Below, piece after piece: positions 46,900 to 54,940 of a stretch of DNA of 64,000 bases. Positions within the stretch are counted from its first letter, which is position 1. The number at the start of each line of letters is the position of its first letter. The DNA is from Gracilibacillus salitolerans (lineage in GTDB: Bacteria > Bacillota > Bacilli > Bacillales > Amphibacillaceae), in NCBI RefSeq assembly GCF_009650095.1, contig NZ_CP045915.1, positions 1,488,001 to 1,552,000 on the forward strand. Reading direction: 5' to 3'. The notes under the pieces are model-generated. The model searched no databases. It was not told where the DNA came from and saw nothing but the letters and a program-made list of their open reading frames with translations. The position numbers were made by a program, and so were the translations under genes.

Positions 46900-46934
46900 A
46901 TTAATTTGTCCACCAAACAAATTAATGGTATACT
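46900..46934 (+). promoter_or_regulatory. ROK operator overlapping the LarA-operon promoter
   Basis: ATTAATTTGT and ACAAATTAAT are exact complements 7 bases apart (46900-46926), containing the TTTGTnnnnnAAACAAA pattern of the uxaC and ROK operators. TTGTCC (46906-46911) and TATACT (46929-46934) are 17 bases apart and form a promoter whose -35 is inside the operator. Repressor binding would exclude RNA polymerase. Confidence 0.75.
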
Positions 46935-46988
46935 ATACGCAATAAAATAGTTAAACGGTACCATACTAATTAAAAAGGAGTGAATCTG

Positions 46989-48257
46989 ATGGGGATTTTA
47001 CATGAATTAGTGCAAGATATTCCGATTCCTAAAATGATGAAAGTGAAACAATACTTTAATAATCAACAAATTGATGACTTAGGGTCAGTGTTGAATCAGC
47101 GATTAAATCAAAAAGGAATAGAGAATCAAATCAAACCAGGGATGGAAGTGGCAGTTGCAGTTGGCAGTCGTGGCCTTGACCGTCTTGTTGAGACAACGAA
47201 AGTAACCATAGATTTTCTTAAAGAACATGGAGCTAAACCATTTATCGTTCCGTGTATGGGTAGTCATGGTGGTGCCACAGGTCCAGGTCAAAAAGCGGTA
47301 CTTGAGCACCTTGGAGTCAAAGAAGATGTAGTTGGAGCAGAAATACGTTCTTCGATGGAAGTTATTAAAATTGATGAATTAGAAAATGGCTTACCAATTT
47401 ACATTGATAAGCTAGCTTCAGAAGCAGATGGCATTGTTGTCATTAATCGTGTAAAACCACATACTGCATTCCGTGGTCCTGTTGAAAGTGGCATTATGAA
47501 GATGATTAGTATTGGTTTAGGAAAGCAAAAAGGTGCAGAAGCTTGTCATCAATTAGGTTTTAAACATATGGCAGAGCATGTACCAGCCATGGCAAAAATT
47601 ATTATCGATAAAATGCCTATTCTTTTTACGGTAGCGACGGTAGAGAATGCGTTTGATAAAGTCGAAAGATTGGAAGTATTATTACCGGAAGAAATTGAAG
47701 AACAAGAACCAGAGCTACAAAAGCTTGCCAAAAAATCGTTACCGAAGCTTTTCTTTGAACAGATTGATGTACTGGTGATCGATGAAATTGGTAAAAACAT
47801 CAGTGGGGATGGAATGGATCCGAATATCACTGGACGCTATCCAACTCCGTATGCCTATGGTGGCCCGGATGTATCTAAAATGGTGGTATTAGATCTAACC
47901 GAAGAAACAGAGGGCAATGCCAATGGTGTCGGTACAGCAGATTTTACTACACAAAAGCTGGTAGACCAAATGAATCGTGAAGCAACCTATGCTAATGGTT
48001 TAACCTCTACAGTTGTAGGTCCAACACATATATCGACAGCAATGCCTGACGAAAAAACAGCGATTCAAGCTGCAATAAAAACATGTAATATCTTGGATTT
48101 TACCAAAGCCAGAGTGGTTCGAATTAAAAACACGTTGGAAATTGGTGAAATAGAAGTGTCGGAAAATATGCTTGAAGATGTAGAAAAACATGAAAGTCTT
48201 GAGAAAATGTCAAACTTATATAATTTCGAATTTGATCAAGAAGGAAATCTAAAATAA
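46989..48257 (+). CDS. LarA-family nickel-pincer racemase/epimerase
   Basis: A 422-residue DUF2088 protein. Lactate racemase LarA uses the nickel-pincer nucleotide to racemise 2-hydroxyacids. Expected residues are conserved: His93 in GSHGGATG, His158 in VKPHTAFRG, Lys171 (cofactor tether) and His187 (nickel ligand). The Lys-His spacing of 16 equals the 184/200 spacing I recall for the Lactiplantibacillus enzyme. ATG 46989 follows AGGAG by 9 bases. It heads an operon with an SDR, larE, a gluconokinase and larB, not with lactate genes, so its substrate is probably an aldonate such as D-mannonate/D-gluconate. The cofactor dependence is firm by family; the substrate is inferred. Confidence 0.85.
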   Translation: MGILHELVQDIPIPKMMKVKQYFNNQQIDDLGSVLNQRLNQKGIENQIKPGMEVAVAVGSRGLDRLVETTKVTIDFLKEHGAKPFIVPCMGSHGGATGPGQKAVLEHLGVKEDVVGAEIRSSMEVIKIDELENGLPIYIDKLASEADGIVVINRVKPHTAFRGPVESGIMKMISIGLGKQKGAEACHQLGFKHMAEHVPAMAKIIIDKMPILFTVATVENAFDKVERLEVLLPEEIEEQEPELQKLAKKSLPKLFFEQIDVLVIDEIGKNISGDGMDPNITGRYPTPYAYGGPDVSKMVVLDLTEETEGNANGVGTADFTTQKLVDQMNREATYANGLTSTVVGPTHISTAMPDEKTAIQAAIKTCNILDFTKARVVRIKNTLEIGEIEVSENMLEDVEKHESLEKMSNLYNFEFDQEGNLK

Positions 48258-48278
48258 AACGGAGAGGGGAAGCATATA

Positions 48279-49049
48279 ATGAGTAAATTATTTGATTTAA
48301 CAGGAAAAGTAGCTGTAGCACTTGGAGGGAATAGTACTTTAGGTGGTTCGATGGCCAAGGGCTTGGCTGAGCATGGAGCGAAAGTTGCCATTGTTGGACG
48401 CAACCTAGAAACAGCTGAAGAGGTTGTGAAAGAAATCCAAAATGATGGTGGCGAAGCAAAAGCTTTTCAGGCAGATGTAAGTGATCTTTCAACCGTAGAA
48501 ACTGTAGCAAAAGAGATTGAAGAATGGTCAGGAGGATGGGATATCCTCTTAAACGCACCAGGAATGAATAGTACCACTCCATACTTAGAGCTTTCAACAG
48601 AAGAATGGGATAAAATTATGGATGTTAATTTAAAAGGAGTTGTATTTGCCACGCAAATTTTTGCAAAAAGAATGATAGAGCAGCAACGTGGAGGCAGCAT
48701 TATTAACATATCTTCTGTTTCATCTACAACACCACTTTCTAAAGTGTTCACTTATTCTGCTTCTAAAGCTGCGATCAACAGTGTGACACAATATTTAGCA
48801 CGTGAATTTGCTCCACACAATATTCGTGTAAATGCAATTATTCCTGGGTTCTTCCCGGCAGAACAAAACCGTAAAATCCTAAGCGAAGACCGTGTTAACT
48901 CAATCATGAATCATACACCAATGAACCGTTTTGGTGAACCGGAAGAATTACAAGGTGCAACGATTTACCTGGCATCTGATAAAGCAAGCGGTTTTGTCAC
49001 TGGTGAATTACTGCGAGTTGATGGTGGTTATGGAAGTATGACGATATAA
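48279..49049 (+). CDS. SDR oxidoreductase, fructuronate/mannonate-type candidate
   Basis: A 256-residue classical SDR with coenzyme motif GGNSTLGG (16-23), a changed NAPG in place of NNAG at about 91, and catalytic Tyr159/Lys163 in YSASK. The block PGFFPAEQNRKIL is shared, from memory, with SDR-type D-mannonate oxidoreductases (UxuB/YjmF) of bacilli. Such an enzyme reduces D-fructuronate to D-mannonate. It lies 21 bases after the LarA-type gene behind GGAGAGGGG, in the operon sharing the uxaC operator. A gluconate 5-dehydrogenase-like role is the main alternative. Confidence 0.75.
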   Translation: MSKLFDLTGKVAVALGGNSTLGGSMAKGLAEHGAKVAIVGRNLETAEEVVKEIQNDGGEAKAFQADVSDLSTVETVAKEIEEWSGGWDILLNAPGMNSTTPYLELSTEEWDKIMDVNLKGVVFATQIFAKRMIEQQRGGSIINISSVSSTTPLSKVFTYSASKAAINSVTQYLAREFAPHNIRVNAIIPGFFPAEQNRKILSEDRVNSIMNHTPMNRFGEPEELQGATIYLASDKASGFVTGELLRVDGGYGSMTI

Positions 49050-49085
49050 TAAGGACAACAAACCACAGAGGGAGGGAGATAGAAC

Positions 49086-49886
49086 GTGATAGAACAAAAA
49101 CATCAAAAGTTAGTTTCTATTCTCCAGGAAATGAAGAAAGTAGTTGTCGCTTTTTCAGGTGGGGTGGACAGTACCTTTTTATTAAAAGTAGCTGTGGATA
49201 CATTAGGTGTCGATAACGTACTGGCGGTTACAGCTGACTCGGAAACCTATCCGACAAGTGAGCTAGAAGAAGCCAAACAATTAGCCGAGCATATTGGTGC
49301 TAGACATCAAGTGATCGAAACGAGTGAACTAGCCATTCCCGGTTATACAGAAAACGATAAAAACCGTTGCTATTTCTGTAAAAATAGCTTATTTGACCAT
49401 CTCGTACCGATTATGAAGGAAAAAGGATTCCAAAACATCGTCTATGGTGTGATTGCCGATGATATGAGCGAGTATCGTCCTGGTATGAGAGCGGCAAAAG
49501 AGCAAGGGGTACGTGGGCCATTACAAGAAGCTGATTTATATAAAGAAGAAATTCGTGATTTATCGAAAGAAATGGACTTGCCGACTTGGGATAAGCCATC
49601 TTTTGCATGTCTATCCTCAAGAATTGCCTATGGTGAAACGATAACGAAGGCAAAGCTCACCAAAGTAGATAAATCGGAAGCTTTTTTGAAAACAATTGGT
49701 CTTCGTCAAGTGAGAGTTCGTACGCATGAAGACATTGCAAGAATTGAAGTAGAGCCACAAGACATGCAAAAATTATTAGCGAATCATCAGCGAGTAACGG
49801 AAAAATTGCAAAGTTATGGCTATAAATTTGTTACAATGGATTTAGTAGGATATAAAAGCGGTAGTATGAACCGTGCCCTATCATAG
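49086..49886 (+). CDS. larE: LarE, sulfur transferase of nickel-pincer cofactor synthesis
   Basis: A 266-residue PP-loop ATPase with SGGVDS at 24-29. LarE adenylates the carboxylates of the LarB product and inserts sulfur to make the pincer thioacids. Three cysteines stand out: Cys95 and Cys98 in NRCYFCKN, and Cys175 in SFACLSSR. The last corresponds to the sacrificial Cys of the lactobacillar enzyme. Having all three suggests the iron-sulfur-cluster type of LarE that can turn over repeatedly. Start is GTG 49086 behind GAGGGAGG. The operon context with LarA and LarB supports the call. Confidence 0.9.
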   Translation: MIEQKHQKLVSILQEMKKVVVAFSGGVDSTFLLKVAVDTLGVDNVLAVTADSETYPTSELEEAKQLAEHIGARHQVIETSELAIPGYTENDKNRCYFCKNSLFDHLVPIMKEKGFQNIVYGVIADDMSEYRPGMRAAKEQGVRGPLQEADLYKEEIRDLSKEMDLPTWDKPSFACLSSRIAYGETITKAKLTKVDKSEAFLKTIGLRQVRVRTHEDIARIEVEPQDMQKLLANHQRVTEKLQSYGYKFVTMDLVGYKSGSMNRALS

Positions 49887-49892
49887 TTAAGG

Positions 49893-49927
49893 AGTAAAAG
49901 CTTTGGATTTTTTCCAAAGCTTTTACT
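49893..49927 (+). other. Strong intercistronic hairpin between larE and the kinase
   Basis: AGTAAAAGCTTTGG and CCAAAGCTTTTACT form a perfect 14-base stem with a 7-base loop. No T run follows (AACTGGG), so it is not a standard terminator. It may stabilise or process the mRNA or reduce downstream expression. It ends 10 bases before the kinase ribosome site. Confidence 0.65.
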
Positions 49928-49948
49928 AACTGGGTGAAGGAGGACATT

Positions 49949-51412
49949 ATGGAGGAAGTAGTAATTGGTCTTGACTTTGGGACCACAAGTGTGAAAGCAG
50001 TAGCATTTGATTTAAAAGGAAAGGTAAAAGCGGAAGCAGAACAATTGATTGAAACTTATTATCCAGCACCATCTTTTGTGGAACAGAAACCGGATGAAAT
50101 CGAAGCAAGCACGCGAAAAGTGTTAGCCGATATTTTCGTTGAAACCCAACAACAAAACGTATTATCAGTTGGCATATCATGTGCCATGCACTCGTTGATT
50201 TGTGTTGATCAGAACGGGAAACCGTTATCTGATATGTCAATCTGGTCAGATGGTAGAAGCAGTGAATTAGTCACTGACTTAGACCCTGCTGTTAAAAAAA
50301 GCGTTTATAGTAAAACAGGTACACCAATTCATCCGATGTCACCATTATTAAAATTAATGTGGATGAAAGAAAATAACTATGAACCATATCAAAACGCTGC
50401 GTATTTTATGTCGATGAAGGAATATCTATTATTTCAATGGTTCGATAAGCGGATTATTGATTATTCGATGGCATCAGCTACCGGCTTAATGAATGTTAAA
50501 TCATTGGATTGGGAAGAGGAAGCACTAGAGCTTGCTGGAGTTAAACGCTCGCAATTATCAGAGATAGTAGGGCCAACTGAGATCGTAGAGGGCTTAAAAA
50601 CGGAAATTGCTACGGAACTAGGCTGGCCAGAAGGAACTCCTTTAGTAATAGGCGCTGCAGATGGTCAACTGGCCAACCTTGGAAATGGTGCGATTAAGCC
50701 GGGAGAAGTAGCGGTGACTGTGGGCACAAGTGGTGCAATCCGACAATTAATCTCCGGACAGCATGTTAATGAGAATGGCGAAACTTTTAGTTATGCCTTT
50801 ACGTCAGATACCTCGATCATTGGCGGGCCGACTAACAATGGCGGAATTGCTTTACAATGGCTGAAGGATATGATGGAATTCGAAGGCAGTCACGAACAAT
50901 TTTTAGCAGGAGCAGAAGAGGTGGAGATTGGTGCTGATGGATTACTGTTTGTTCCTTATGTGAATGGAGAACGTGCGCCTGTATGGAACCAAAAAGCACG
51001 CGGTAATTTTTATGGATTAAGTGTAACTCACCGCCGTAGACATTTAGTTCGTGCTGTATTGGAAGGTATTGTTTTTAATTTGTATCAAATTGGACAATCA
51101 CTCGAAGAAATTGCTGGAGTACCAACTACAATTTCAGTAAATGGAGGATTGTCAAAATCACCTTTATGGGTCCAAATTTTAGCAGATGTGTTTGGTCAGG
51201 AAATACAACTAGCCGATACACACCATGGAGCAGCATGGGGAGCAGGCTGGACAGCACTTGTAGCAACTGGTAAAGTAGAATCATTCGAAAAAATTAAAGA
51301 GAATATACCAATTGACCAGGTTGTCAAACCGAATATGGTCAACCATGAAAAATATAAAGAAGCATTTACGAAATATCAACAAATTGCTAAGGATATAGAG
51401 AAGTATTTTTAA
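49949..51412 (+). CDS. gntK: Gluconokinase, FGGY family (GntK-like)
   Basis: A 487-residue FGGY sugar kinase. It has the phosphate loop LDFGTTSVKA (8-17), the catalytic-type Asp region near SDGRSSEL, TGTPIHPM at 123-130, and ATP site VTVGTSGAIR at about 256. TGTPIHPM and SMASATGLMN are very like Bacillus subtilis GntK and unlike xylulokinases, so ATP-dependent phosphorylation of D-gluconate to 6-phosphogluconate is predicted. ATG 49949 lies 5 bases after GAAGGAGG. It is inside the larA/larE/larB operon, which makes gluconate the likely end product of the upstream enzymes. Confidence 0.85.
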   Translation: MEEVVIGLDFGTTSVKAVAFDLKGKVKAEAEQLIETYYPAPSFVEQKPDEIEASTRKVLADIFVETQQQNVLSVGISCAMHSLICVDQNGKPLSDMSIWSDGRSSELVTDLDPAVKKSVYSKTGTPIHPMSPLLKLMWMKENNYEPYQNAAYFMSMKEYLLFQWFDKRIIDYSMASATGLMNVKSLDWEEEALELAGVKRSQLSEIVGPTEIVEGLKTEIATELGWPEGTPLVIGAADGQLANLGNGAIKPGEVAVTVGTSGAIRQLISGQHVNENGETFSYAFTSDTSIIGGPTNNGGIALQWLKDMMEFEGSHEQFLAGAEEVEIGADGLLFVPYVNGERAPVWNQKARGNFYGLSVTHRRRHLVRAVLEGIVFNLYQIGQSLEEIAGVPTTISVNGGLSKSPLWVQILADVFGQEIQLADTHHGAAWGAGWTALVATGKVESFEKIKENIPIDQVVKPNMVNHEKYKEAFTKYQQIAKDIEKYF

Positions 51413-51461
51413 AAAAGTGGACAGCAACTAGTTTTGTGAATCAGTTTATGGATGTGATGGA

Positions 51462-52208
51462 ATGCTCGAAGATATCTTGGGAAAAGTTGCTAATGGGGAA
51501 TTATCACCAGATGAAGCAAAAGAAAAGCTCGCAACCTTTGAAAACCTCGGCTTTGCCAAAGTCGATCATCATCGAAAAAAACGACAGGGTTTTCCTGAAG
51601 TGATTTTTGGTGAAGGAAAAGATGCGTCACAAATTATCGATATTTCCCGGGCAATGATGGTGAAAAAAGAAAACATTTTAATAACAAGAGTTACTCACTC
51701 AAAGGCAGAAGAGATTATTGAACGATTACCTGATTTTCAATATGATCATACAAGCAGAACCCTTTTTATGCAAAATAGTCTGGATTCCAATCATTATAAA
51801 GGTTATATTGCCGTGGTTTGTGCTGGTACTTCTGATTTACCGGTTGCAGAAGAAGCTGCAAAAACAGCAGAAGCCTATGGTGTGGAGGTTAGACGATTTT
51901 ATGATGTGGGAGTCGCAGGGATCCATCGCTTGATGGCACATATTGATGAAATAAGAGGTGCAACGGTTTCTGTTATTGTAGCCGGGATGGAAGGTGCACT
52001 ACCGAGTGTTGTTGGTGGTCTCGCTTCTCATCCAATTATTGCGGTGCCGACAAGTGTTGGCTATGGTGCTAACTTTCAAGGATTGTCTGCTTTATTGACG
52101 ATGCTCAATTCGTGTGCATCAGGAATCAGTGTGGTCAATATTGATAATGGCTTCGGTGGCGCTTATAATGCGGTGATGATCCACCGAATTGCAAATCGAT
52201 CATCATAA
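51462..52208 (+). CDS. larB: LarB, first enzyme of nickel-pincer cofactor synthesis
   Basis: A 248-residue protein with an N-terminal helical part and a C-terminal PurE/AIR-carboxylase-like domain (CAGTSD at 120-125, then FYDVGVAGIHR). LarB carboxylates and hydrolyses nicotinic acid adenine dinucleotide to pyridinium-3,5-biscarboxylate mononucleotide, which LarE then sulfurises. It closes the operon before a terminator. LarC, which inserts nickel, is not in the window. Confidence 0.9.
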   Translation: MLEDILGKVANGELSPDEAKEKLATFENLGFAKVDHHRKKRQGFPEVIFGEGKDASQIIDISRAMMVKKENILITRVTHSKAEEIIERLPDFQYDHTSRTLFMQNSLDSNHYKGYIAVVCAGTSDLPVAEEAAKTAEAYGVEVRRFYDVGVAGIHRLMAHIDEIRGATVSVIVAGMEGALPSVVGGLASHPIIAVPTSVGYGANFQGLSALLTMLNSCASGISVVNIDNGFGGAYNAVMIHRIANRSS

Positions 52209-52232
52209 AAAAATGGAATGGTTCATAAAGTA

Positions 52233-52266
52233 TAAACTCGTTTCAATTACAAATGAAACGAGTTTT
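52233..52266 (+). terminator. Terminator after larB
   Basis: AAACTCGTTTCA and TGAAACGAGTTT form a perfect 12-base stem around 8 bases, followed by TA-rich sequence. It separates the LarA operon from the nickel importer, which has its own -10 TATAAT at 52311-52316. Confidence 0.8.
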
Positions 52267-52357
52267 ACTATTTTCATTGCAAGTACTTACGACTTCTCAT
52301 GTCATGCATGGTATAATAATTATCGGTATTTTCAAATCAGATAAGGAGTAATCAACG

Positions 52358-53938
52358 GTGAAGAAAATTAGTTTAATAATATTAATGATTATCTTAATAG
52401 GTTGTAGTGATAAACCGACACCTGAAACAAACGCAAATTCTGATCAAGTAAATCATTTAACATTGGCAATAGGAGGGGAGCCAGAAGACGGCTTTGATCC
52501 GACTACTGGCTGGGGTAGATATGGTTCACCACTTTTTCAAAGTACCTTACTTAAACAAAACAATGAAATGGAAATTAGATATGATCTGGCAACGGATTAT
52601 CACGTGTCAGAAGATGGTTTAACTTGGAATGTAACTCTTCGGGATGACGTGCAATTTTCCGATGGTGAACCGTTAACAGCGGGTGATGTGATTTTTACAT
52701 ATGAAACAGCAAAAAAAGCCCAATCGGTTGTTGACTTAGCCAATCTTGAAAGTATGGACAAAGAGGGTGACTATCAGATAACTTTTCACCTTGCACAACC
52801 TCAGTCGACTTTCTTATATACGATGCAAAGGTTAGGAATTGTACCGGAACATGCATATGATAAAAATTATGCAGAGAATCCGGTCGGTTCGGGTCCTTAT
52901 CGATTAGTAGAATGGCGAAAAGGAGAGCAATTAATCGTAGAAAGAAATCCTCGATACTATGGTAATGAGTCAGAATTTGAACAGCTCACCTTTTTATTTG
53001 CGGGAGAAGATCAAGCAATTGCAGCAGCAAAAGCAGGACAAGTCGATGTTTTATCTGTCCCCATTACAATGGCTGATCAAGAAATCGAAGGGATGCAACA
53101 ACTCTCCTTACAAAGTGTTGATAACAGAGGGGTAATGCTGCCATATCCTGAGCCGACAACGAATGATGAGGAAGAGCAAGTCGGCAATGCTATTACATCA
53201 GATCCTGCAATCCGAAAAGCGCTCAATTATGCAATTAACCGCCAGGAAATCGTAGAAGGTGTTCTGAATGGTGAAGGAACAGTTGCTTATTCCAGTGCGG
53301 ATGGCTTACCATGGGGAAACCCTGACACAATGATTGAAGATGGTGATCAAGAGCGCGCCGAACAGATTTTAACAGATGCAGGCTGGCAACGTGGAAAAGA
53401 TGATATTTTTGAAAAAGATGGACAAAAGGCTAGTATGACGTTGTATTATCCTTCAGGTGATCAAATGAGACAATCCTTATCCCTTGTGTTTGCAGACATG
53501 ATGAATCAGTTTGGTATAGAAGTCACAACGGAAGGTGCAAGCTGGAGCGAGATTGAAAGAGAAATGCATGCTAATCCAGTCATGATGGGTTGGGGAAGTC
53601 ACGATCCAATTGAACTATATTCTCTTTATCATTCTTCCATGCAAGGAATCGACTATTATAATGCTAATTATTATCAAAATGAACAAGTGGATCACTATTT
53701 AGATCAGGCAATTCATGCACGTACAGAAGAAGAGGCATATGAAAATTGGCAACTGGCCCAATGGGATGGCGATACAGGTATGAGTACGATAGGGGATGCG
53801 CCATGGCTCTGGCTAGTAAACCTTAATCATATTTATTATGTTAATGAAAATATTGAAATAGGCGAACAAAAGATACAACCACACGGACATGGGTGGCCAA
53901 TTACTGATTTTATTACAGAATGGCAAGTAATCGAGTAA
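52358..53938 (+). CDS. Nickel ABC transporter, substrate-binding lipoprotein (NikA/YntA type)
   Basis: A 526-residue family 5 (SBP_bac_5) binding protein with lipobox IILIGC (Cys16). The mature start LAIGGEPEDGFDPTTGWGRY with FQSTLL is the pattern of the YntA/NikZ group of nickel importers. Family 5 also includes peptide binders, but all five Opp/Nik-type subunits follow here, directly after nickel-cofactor genes, so nickel is the best reading. It starts behind AAGGAG and is separated from larB by a terminator. Confidence 0.82.
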   Translation: MKKISLIILMIILIGCSDKPTPETNANSDQVNHLTLAIGGEPEDGFDPTTGWGRYGSPLFQSTLLKQNNEMEIRYDLATDYHVSEDGLTWNVTLRDDVQFSDGEPLTAGDVIFTYETAKKAQSVVDLANLESMDKEGDYQITFHLAQPQSTFLYTMQRLGIVPEHAYDKNYAENPVGSGPYRLVEWRKGEQLIVERNPRYYGNESEFEQLTFLFAGEDQAIAAAKAGQVDVLSVPITMADQEIEGMQQLSLQSVDNRGVMLPYPEPTTNDEEEQVGNAITSDPAIRKALNYAINRQEIVEGVLNGEGTVAYSSADGLPWGNPDTMIEDGDQERAEQILTDAGWQRGKDDIFEKDGQKASMTLYYPSGDQMRQSLSLVFADMMNQFGIEVTTEGASWSEIEREMHANPVMMGWGSHDPIELYSLYHSSMQGIDYYNANYYQNEQVDHYLDQAIHARTEEEAYENWQLAQWDGDTGMSTIGDAPWLWLVNLNHIYYVNENIEIGEQKIQPHGHGWPITDFITEWQVIE

Positions 53939-53959
53939 AAAGGAAGGAGACGAACGTCA

Positions 53960-54940
53960 ATGGCAGTTGCGATCATAAAGAAATTATTACGGCTAGTTTT
54001 ATTGCTGTTTGCGGTTAGTCTCCTTACTTTCTTGCTGGTCAGCATGTCTCCAGTTGATCCGGTACGAGCATATATTGGTGCGGATATGCTGCTAGTTAGT
54101 CCAGAGCAACGGGAGCTGATCGAGGCGTACTGGGGCTTGGATCAATCACTTTTTACCCAATATCTACAATGGATTTCTAGTATTCTGTCGGGTGATTTCG
54201 GTACATCGCTAATTCATCGAGTTCCTGTTATGGATGTTATAGCAGATAGATTCTTCTCTTCGATTCTATTAATTGCTCTTGCTTGGCTAATGTCTGGAAT
54301 TTTGGGGATTGTGTTAGGATCTATTGCAGCCATGAAAAAGGGAACATGGATCGACCGGTTTATTAAAGGGTATTGCTATCTGTTACTTTCTACACCAGGA
54401 TTTTGGTTAGGAATATTACTCATGATGGTATTCTCAGTCTGGCTGGGTATCTTCCCGACTGGCCTGAGTGCACCAATAGGCATAACTACTTCGGAAGTAA
54501 CCTTTGCTGACCGTCTCTATCATGCGATTTTACCAGCTTTAACACTTAGTATTATTGGGGTTGCTAATGTTTGTCTACATACAAGAGAAAAATTGTTAGA
54601 TGTGCTTAAGACCGCTTATATTTTGCAGGCGAGAGCGAATGGTTATGCAGGCATTCGTTTATTTATGAGACATGGCCTCCGTAATATGTTGTTACCGGCT
54701 ATTTCAGTACATTTCGCTTCATTTGGTGAATTATTTGGTGGTGCGATTATAGCAGAACAAGTTTTCAGTTATCCCGGATTAGGACAAGCAGTGGTGGATG
54801 CAGGTTTACAGGGAGATATGCCACTTTTTCTAGCAATTGTGCTGATTAGTGCTATCTTTGTTTTCGTTGGTAATTGGATAGCAGATATCCTATATCTCGT
54901 TTTAGATCCGCGTTTACGAAAGGGAGGGAGCAGGTCATGA
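53960..54940 (+). CDS. Nickel ABC transporter permease (NikB type)
   Basis: A 326-residue permease of the DppB/NikB type. The N-terminal helix is followed by the extracellular DPVRAYIGADMLLVSPEQRE segment, then five more helices with an EAA-like region YILQARANGYAGIRLFMRHG at about residue 216. AAGGAAGGAG precedes the ATG. Its TGA overlaps the ATG of the next permease (ATGA), indicating coupled translation. Confidence 0.88.
   Translation: MAVAIIKKLLRLVLLLFAVSLLTFLLVSMSPVDPVRAYIGADMLLVSPEQRELIEAYWGLDQSLFTQYLQWISSILSGDFGTSLIHRVPVMDVIADRFFSSILLIALAWLMSGILGIVLGSIAAMKKGTWIDRFIKGYCYLLLSTPGFWLGILLMMVFSVWLGIFPTGLSAPIGITTSEVTFADRLYHAILPALTLSIIGVANVCLHTREKLLDVLKTAYILQARANGYAGIRLFMRHGLRNMLLPAISVHFASFGELFGGAIIAEQVFSYPGLGQAVVDAGLQGDMPLFLAIVLISAIFVFVGNWIADILYLVLDPRLRKGGSRS

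Noticed and set aside
46989..48257. Plain lactate racemase
   Set aside because: No lactate dehydrogenase, lactate permease or LarD-type gene is near. The operon contains a gluconokinase and an SDR and shares the uxaC operator, so an aldonate substrate is more likely.
49949..51412. Xylulokinase
   Set aside because: FGGY kinases are often named so, but TGTPIHPM and SMASATGLMN fit GntK-type gluconokinases better and no xylose isomerase is present.
52282..52316. NikR-type operator before the nickel importer
   Set aside because: The CATGTCATGCATG stretch is partly symmetric but does not match the GTATGA-n16-TCATAC arrangement, so no site is claimed.
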